This document shows positions 60,234-64,000 of a stretch of DNA of 64,000 nt, one piece after another (positions within the stretch are counted from its first letter, which is position 1; every line of letters starts with the position of its first letter). The DNA is taken from the NCBI RefSeq assembly GCF_009362785.1, contig NZ_WHNQ01000010.1, forward strand, positions 124,001 to 188,000, in the 5' to 3' direction. This stretch comes from Paraburkholderia atlantica (GTDB lineage: Bacteria > Pseudomonadota > Gammaproteobacteria > Burkholderiales > Burkholderiaceae). Made by a program: the position numbers and the translations under genes. Below the pieces are notes generated by a model. The model worked only from the letters and a program-made list of their open reading frames with translations. It had not been told where the DNA came from and searched no databases.

Positions 60234-61964
60234 TCATGCCGTCTTGTCCTCCCTGAGCTTCAATTCGCCGATCATGCGCTCGCGCATCACGAATTTCTGC
60301 ACCTTGCCGGTCACGGTCATCGGCAGTTCGTCGACGAAGCGGATGTAGCGCGGCACTTTGTAGTGCGCAATCTGTCCCTGGCAGAACTGCTGGATCTCTT
60401 CTGGCGTTGCCTGTTCGCCCGGACGCAGCACGATCCACGCGCATACTTCTTCGCCGTACCTGGTATCGGGCACGCCGAACACCTGTACGCTCTGGATTTT
60501 CGGGTGGCGGAACAGAAACTCCTCGATCTCGCGCGGATAGATGTTTTCGCCGCCGCGAATCAGCATGTCCTTCAGCCGACCGACGATGTTGCAATAGCCT
60601 TCGGCGTCGAGCGTCGCCAGATCGCCCGTGTGCATCCAGCCGTCGACGATGCTCTCGCGCGTCTTCGCCTCGTCGTCCCAGTAACCGAGCATCACCGAGT
60701 AGCCGCGCGTGCATAGCTCGCCGGTTTCGCCAACCGGGACGATATTGCCGAGCGGATCGACGATTTTCACTTCGAGATGCGGCTGGATGCGCCCGACCGT
60801 CGTGGTCCGCTTGTCGAGCGGGTCGGTCGTCGAGCTTTGGAACGAGACCGGGCTAGTTTCCGTCATGCCGTAGGCAATCGTGATCTCACTCAGATGCATC
60901 TTCGAGACGACCTTCTTCATCGTCTCGATCGGGCACGGCGAGCCCGCCATGATGCCGGTGCGCAGCCGCGAGAAGTCGTATGAGGCGAAGGTCGGATGGT
61001 CGAGTTCGGCGATGAACATCGTCGGCACGCCGTGCAGCGCGGTGCATTTTTCCTCGGCGGTCGCAGCGAGCGTCGCGGCCGGATCGAAGCCCTCGCCCGG
61101 AAACACCATGTTCGCCCCGACCGACACACACGCGAGCACCGCCAGCACCATCCCAAAGCAGTGGTACAGCGGCACTGGAATGCACAGGCCGTCCTGCTCG
61201 CCGAGCCGCATCGCCATCGCGATATAGCGCGCGTTGTTCACGACGTTGCGATGCGTCAGCGTCGCGCCCTTCGGATTGCCCGTCGTGCCACTCGTGAACT
61301 GGATGTTGATAGGTTCACGGCAGGACAGCGTCGCACCGATCGCATCGAGCCGGGCGGCGTCGAACGAGGCCCGCCCGCGCTCGATCACGTCGGAAAAGCT
61401 CAGCATGCCTGGCGTCTCCGTGTCGCACATGCGGATCACGTAGCGGAGATCCGGCAGCCGCGCGGCGTGCAGTTCGCCCGGCGGCTGCGTCGCGAGTTCG
61501 GGCGCGAGTTCCTGCAGCATCTCCAGGTACATCGACGTCTTGAAGCGCTCTGCGGTGATGATCGCCTTGCAACCGACCTTGTTCAGCGCATATTCGAGCT
61601 CCGCGAGCCGGTAGGCCGGATTGATATTGACGAGGATCGCACCGATCCGCGCGGTCGCGAACTGCGTCAGCAGCCACTCGATGCGGTTCGGTGACCAGAT
61701 GCCGACGCGATCGCCCTTAGCGATGCCAAGTGCAAGCAGCCCGGACGCAAGCATATCCACTTCTTGCGCAAATTCGCTCCACGTCCAGCGGATGCGCTGT
61801 TCGCGAAACACCACGGCCGGCCGGTCCGGGAAGCGCACGGCGGTGTCGCGCAGAAACTCGCCAACGGTCGCTTCGCTCAGCGGGTTTTCAGTCGACCCGC
61901 GCACATACGACAGTCGATCCGCGGGTTCGATGAGTGCACCTTCGCCCGAGCTATGCGTTGCCAT
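60234..61964 (-). CDS. AMP-binding fatty acyl-CoA synthetase
   Basis: This 576-residue member of the ANL superfamily has the AMP-binding P-loop motif FTSGTTGNPKGATLTH, the motif YGMTETSPVSF, the hinge motif GWMHTGDLATLD and IVGRLKDMLIRGGENIYP. The catalytic lysine lies in VTGKVQKFVM. It activates a carboxylic acid to acyl-AMP and then acyl-CoA. Sequence style fits the FadD3/AcsM2-like medium-chain group. GGAG precedes the ATG. It is downstream of atpC on the same strand but separated by a terminator. Confidence 0.93.
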   Translation of the reverse strand: MATHSSGEGALIEPADRLSYVRGSTENPLSEATVGEFLRDTAVRFPDRPAVVFREQRIRWTWSEFAQEVDMLASGLLALGIAKGDRVGIWSPNRIEWLLTQFATARIGAILVNINPAYRLAELEYALNKVGCKAIITAERFKTSMYLEMLQELAPELATQPPGELHAARLPDLRYVIRMCDTETPGMLSFSDVIERGRASFDAARLDAIGATLSCREPINIQFTSGTTGNPKGATLTHRNVVNNARYIAMAMRLGEQDGLCIPVPLYHCFGMVLAVLACVSVGANMVFPGEGFDPAATLAATAEEKCTALHGVPTMFIAELDHPTFASYDFSRLRTGIMAGSPCPIETMKKVVSKMHLSEITIAYGMTETSPVSFQSSTTDPLDKRTTTVGRIQPHLEVKIVDPLGNIVPVGETGELCTRGYSVMLGYWDDEAKTRESIVDGWMHTGDLATLDAEGYCNIVGRLKDMLIRGGENIYPREIEEFLFRHPKIQSVQVFGVPDTRYGEEVCAWIVLRPGEQATPEEIQQFCQGQIAHYKVPRYIRFVDELPMTVTGKVQKFVMRERMIGELKLREDKTA

Positions 61965-62134
61965 GGTGTTGTCTCCGTGAGCGCCAGCGCGCTCGATTGA
62001 AATGAATTTGAAATCGATTGTGCACCAGCGCGTATCGGGCCGGAATGAAGTCTTACCCGCACCGCCCCTGCAGACCGACGCCTCTGTCTCCCACCTCGTG
62101 GATTTTGCCGACCTTTACGTAAACGTCAATCAGA

Positions 62135-62164
62135 TATCAAAAAAAAGCAGCCACGCGGGCTGCT
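62135..62164 (-). terminator. Terminator of the atp operon
   Basis: On the minus strand AGCAGC (62164-62159) pairs with GCTGCT (62151-62146), followed by a run of eight T. It lies about 20 bp after the atpC stop. Confidence 0.9.
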
Positions 62165-62184
62165 TTCTTCTACTACGTGCTGCT

Positions 62185-62610
62185 TTAGTGCTGGCCGCGC
62201 AGCTTGCGCAGACGCTGGATTGCCGCGAGCTGCGCCGTCGCGTACGCAAGTTCCGCCTGTGCGGTCGCGTACTCGAGGTTCGAGCCCGTGTTTTGCAGCG
62301 CCTCTTCCGCACGCTTGCGTGCGTCTTCGGCCTTGGCTTCGTCGAGATCCTTGCCGCGGATCGCGGTGTCGGCAAGAACCGTCACTGCGCCCGGCTGAAC
62401 TTCGAGGATGCCGCCGGCGACGAAGACAAACTCTTCTTCGCCATTTTCCACTTCGATGCGCACCGCACCCGGACGGATCCGCGTGATGAGCGGCGTGTGG
62501 CCCGGCAGAATGCCGAGTTCACCCGCTTCGCCTGGCAGCGCGACGAACTTCGCCTGGCCCGAGAAGATTTCCTCTTCCGCACTGACGACGTCTACTTTAA
62601 TGGTTGCCAT
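62185..62610 (-). CDS. atpC: ATP synthase F1 epsilon subunit
   Basis: This 141-residue protein has an N-terminal beta-sandwich (MATIKVDVVSAEEEIFSGQA; LGILPGHTPLIT) and a C-terminal helical hairpin (DEAKAEDARKRAEEALQNT). Epsilon couples rotation and inhibits ATP hydrolysis. AGGAG precedes the ATG. It is the last gene of the atp operon, 158 bp after atpD. Confidence 0.97.
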   Translation of the reverse strand: MATIKVDVVSAEEEIFSGQAKFVALPGEAGELGILPGHTPLITRIRPGAVRIEVENGEEEFVFVAGGILEVQPGAVTVLADTAIRGKDLDEAKAEDARKRAEEALQNTGSNLEYATAQAELAYATAQLAAIQRLRKLRGQH

Positions 62611-62768
62611 ATGTGTCGACTCCTGTCGACGAGAGTTAGCGGTTGGGTGCTGACTCCCGTCCCATGCAAGGCGGGTTGAGCGTAATCAGAGACGCCGGCT
62701 TTGCGCAACACTACCGTCTAAGCAGTCGTGATGCGCGAGGCCCGCGCCCGCTTCGTTACACCCGACCT

Positions 62769-64000
62769 TTACTGGATCTTCTTGGCCTTTTCGAAGGCTT
62801 CGTCGATCGTGCCGACCATGTAGAACGCTTGCTCCGGCAGGTGATCGCACTCGCCTTCGACGATCATCTTGAAGCCACGGATCGTTTCCTTCAGCGGCAC
62901 GTACTTGCCCGGCGAACCCGTAAACACTTCAGCGACGTGGAACGGCTGCGACAGGAAACGCTGGATCTTACGAGCGCGCGCGACAGCAAGCTTGTCTTCC
63001 GGCGCGAGTTCATCCATGCCCAGAATCGCGATAATGTCGCGAAGTTCCTTGTAGCGCTGCAGCGTTTGCTGCACGCCGCGCGTGATCGAGTAGTGCTCTT
63101 CCCCGATCACGTGCGGGTCGATCTGACGCGAGGTCGAATCGAGCGGGTCCACCGCGGGGTAGATACCGAGCGAAGCGATGTCACGCGACAGCACGACGGT
63201 TGCGTCCAGGTGGCCGAAGGTCGTAGCCGGCGACGGGTCGGTCAAGTCGTCCGCAGGGACGTACACGGCCTGCACCGACGTAATCGAGCCAGTCTTCGTT
63301 GACGTAATACGCTCTTGCAGCTTACCCATTTCTTCAGCCAGCGTCGGCTGATAACCCACTGCCGACGGCATACGGCCGAGCAGCGCCGACACTTCGGTAC
63401 CGGCCAGCGTGAAACGGTAGATGTTGTCGACGAAGAACAGCACGTCGAGGCCTTCATCACGGAAGTGCTCGGCCATGGTCAGCCCGGTCAGCGCGACGCG
63501 CAGACGGTTGCCCGGCGGCTCGTTCATCTGGCCGTACACCAGCGCGACCTTGTCGAGAACGTTCGAGTCCTTCATTTCATGATAGAAATCGTTCCCTTCA
63601 CGGGTACGCTCGCCCACACCGGCGAACACGGAGTAACCGCCGTGTTCCTTCGCGATGTTGTTGATCAGTTCCATCATGTTCACGGTCTTGCCCACACCGG
63701 CGCCACCGAACAGACCCACCTTACCGCCCTTTGCGAACGGGCAGATCAGGTCGATAACCTTGATACCGGTTTCGAGCAGCTCGGTCGACGGCGACAGTTG
63801 GTCGAACGCCGGAGCCTTCTGGTGGATCGCACGCGTGGTTTCGCTCGAGATCGGACCGGCTTCGTCGATCGGACGGCCCAGCACGTCCATGATACGGCCG
63901 AGGGTCGGCTTGCCGACCGGCACGCTGATCGGGTTGCCCGTGTTCTTGACGACCGTGCCGCGGCGCAGACCGTCCGAAGCACCCAGACAGATGGTACGGA
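62769..64000 (-). CDS. atpD: ATP synthase F1 beta subunit (start beyond window)
   Basis: The C-terminal 409 residues of the catalytic beta subunit are visible; the first 50 or so lie outside. Walker A is in GLFGGAGVGKTVNMME, the catalytic glutamate in GVGERTREGNDFYHEM, Walker B in VLFFVDNIYRFTLAG, and the nucleotide-site ALLGRMPSAVGYQPTLAEEM is present. The chain is open and family-like up to the window end, so the true start is upstream. The product binds ATP/ADP at the alpha-beta interface of F1. Confidence 0.98.
   Translation of the reverse strand, partial: RTICLGASDGLRRGTVVKNTGNPISVPVGKPTLGRIMDVLGRPIDEAGPISSETTRAIHQKAPAFDQLSPSTELLETGIKVIDLICPFAKGGKVGLFGGAGVGKTVNMMELINNIAKEHGGYSVFAGVGERTREGNDFYHEMKDSNVLDKVALVYGQMNEPPGNRLRVALTGLTMAEHFRDEGLDVLFFVDNIYRFTLAGTEVSALLGRMPSAVGYQPTLAEEMGKLQERITSTKTGSITSVQAVYVPADDLTDPSPATTFGHLDATVVLSRDIASLGIYPAVDPLDSTSRQIDPHVIGEEHYSITRGVQQTLQRYKELRDIIAILGMDELAPEDKLAVARARKIQRFLSQPFHVAEVFTGSPGKYVPLKETIRGFKMIVEGECDHLPEQAFYMVGTIDEAFEKAKKIQ

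Noticed and set aside
1..64000. CRISPR array, insertion sequence or complete prophage
   Set aside because: No regularly spaced repeats, transposase or integrase-like protein was seen in the window.

Overview
The window looks like a chromosomal segment of a Burkholderia sensu lato species (Paraburkholderia, Caballeronia or Burkholderia). The evidence is the high GC content with strong third-position bias, the flhDC-motAB-cheY-cheA order, a short H-NS-type protein with a KRGRPPKK linker, a tandem glycine riboswitch ahead of gcvTHP, a 1312-residue trifunctional PutA and the hemE/priA and atpD/atpC neighbourhoods. Genus is an inference from gene content only.

Layout. 1-3810 (minus): the flagellar master regulator flhDC, then motA, motB, cheY and the start of cheA, with a sigma-28 promoter between flhC and motA. 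3811-13693: a 0.8-kb regulatory gap with two adjacent perfect palindromes, a GT4 glycosyltransferase, an H-NS protein, aqpZ, a secreted histidine phosphatase, a small secreted Tyr/Arg/His-rich protein, a HAD phosphatase, a glucosamine-type kinase, tag, an uncharacterised 141-residue protein, rpsU and an aldo/keto reductase. 13965-31417: the most interesting part, a probable flagellin-glycosylation island beside fliC-fliD-fliT. It has a 1629-residue protein with two tandem OGT-like (GT41) modules and a C-terminal glycosyltransferase-like domain. Facing it is a nine-gene minus-strand cluster: glycosyltransferase, sugar aminotransferase, ACP, KAS III, SDR, left-handed beta-helix acyltransferase, Rieske oxygenase, SGNH hydrolase, sulfotransferase. 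The genes from the aminotransferase through the SGNH hydrolase abut or overlap.

31456-48012: tRNA-Arg(CCG), a diheme cytochrome c, the Rep helicase, a Gfo/Idh/MocA oxidoreductase, a small lipoprotein, a glycine-riboswitch-controlled gcvT-gcvH-gcvP unit followed by an alginate-lyase-family gene and sdaA, a ThDP enzyme and a branched-chain amino acid binding protein. 48101-64000: putA with an apparent autoregulatory operator, a small membrane protein, a YeiH-type transporter paired with a cysteine-containing small protein, priA, hemE, pheC, an unusual AT-rich stretch with a strong terminator and short overlapping frames, an acyl-CoA synthetase, atpC and the 3' part of atpD.

How the genes fit together. 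FlhDC should drive the flagellar cascade, and sigma-28 promoters are directly visible at motA and fliC. The cluster between the giant transferase and fliC can be read as a pathway. The aminotransferase makes a 4-amino-4,6-dideoxy sugar nucleotide. ACP, KAS III and SDR build a 3-hydroxyacyl group, which the beta-helix transferase attaches to the amine. The Rieske enzyme, SGNH protein and sulfotransferase could decorate the product, and the large transferases would place it on flagellin. The acyl-amino-sugar core has precedent in the P. syringae viosamine island and B. cenocepacia flagellin; the oxygenase and sulfotransferase decoration is inference. The glycine cleavage genes plus sdaA form a glycine-to-serine-to-pyruvate catabolic unit. 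PutA with the amino acid binding protein downstream suggests proline and amino acid use.
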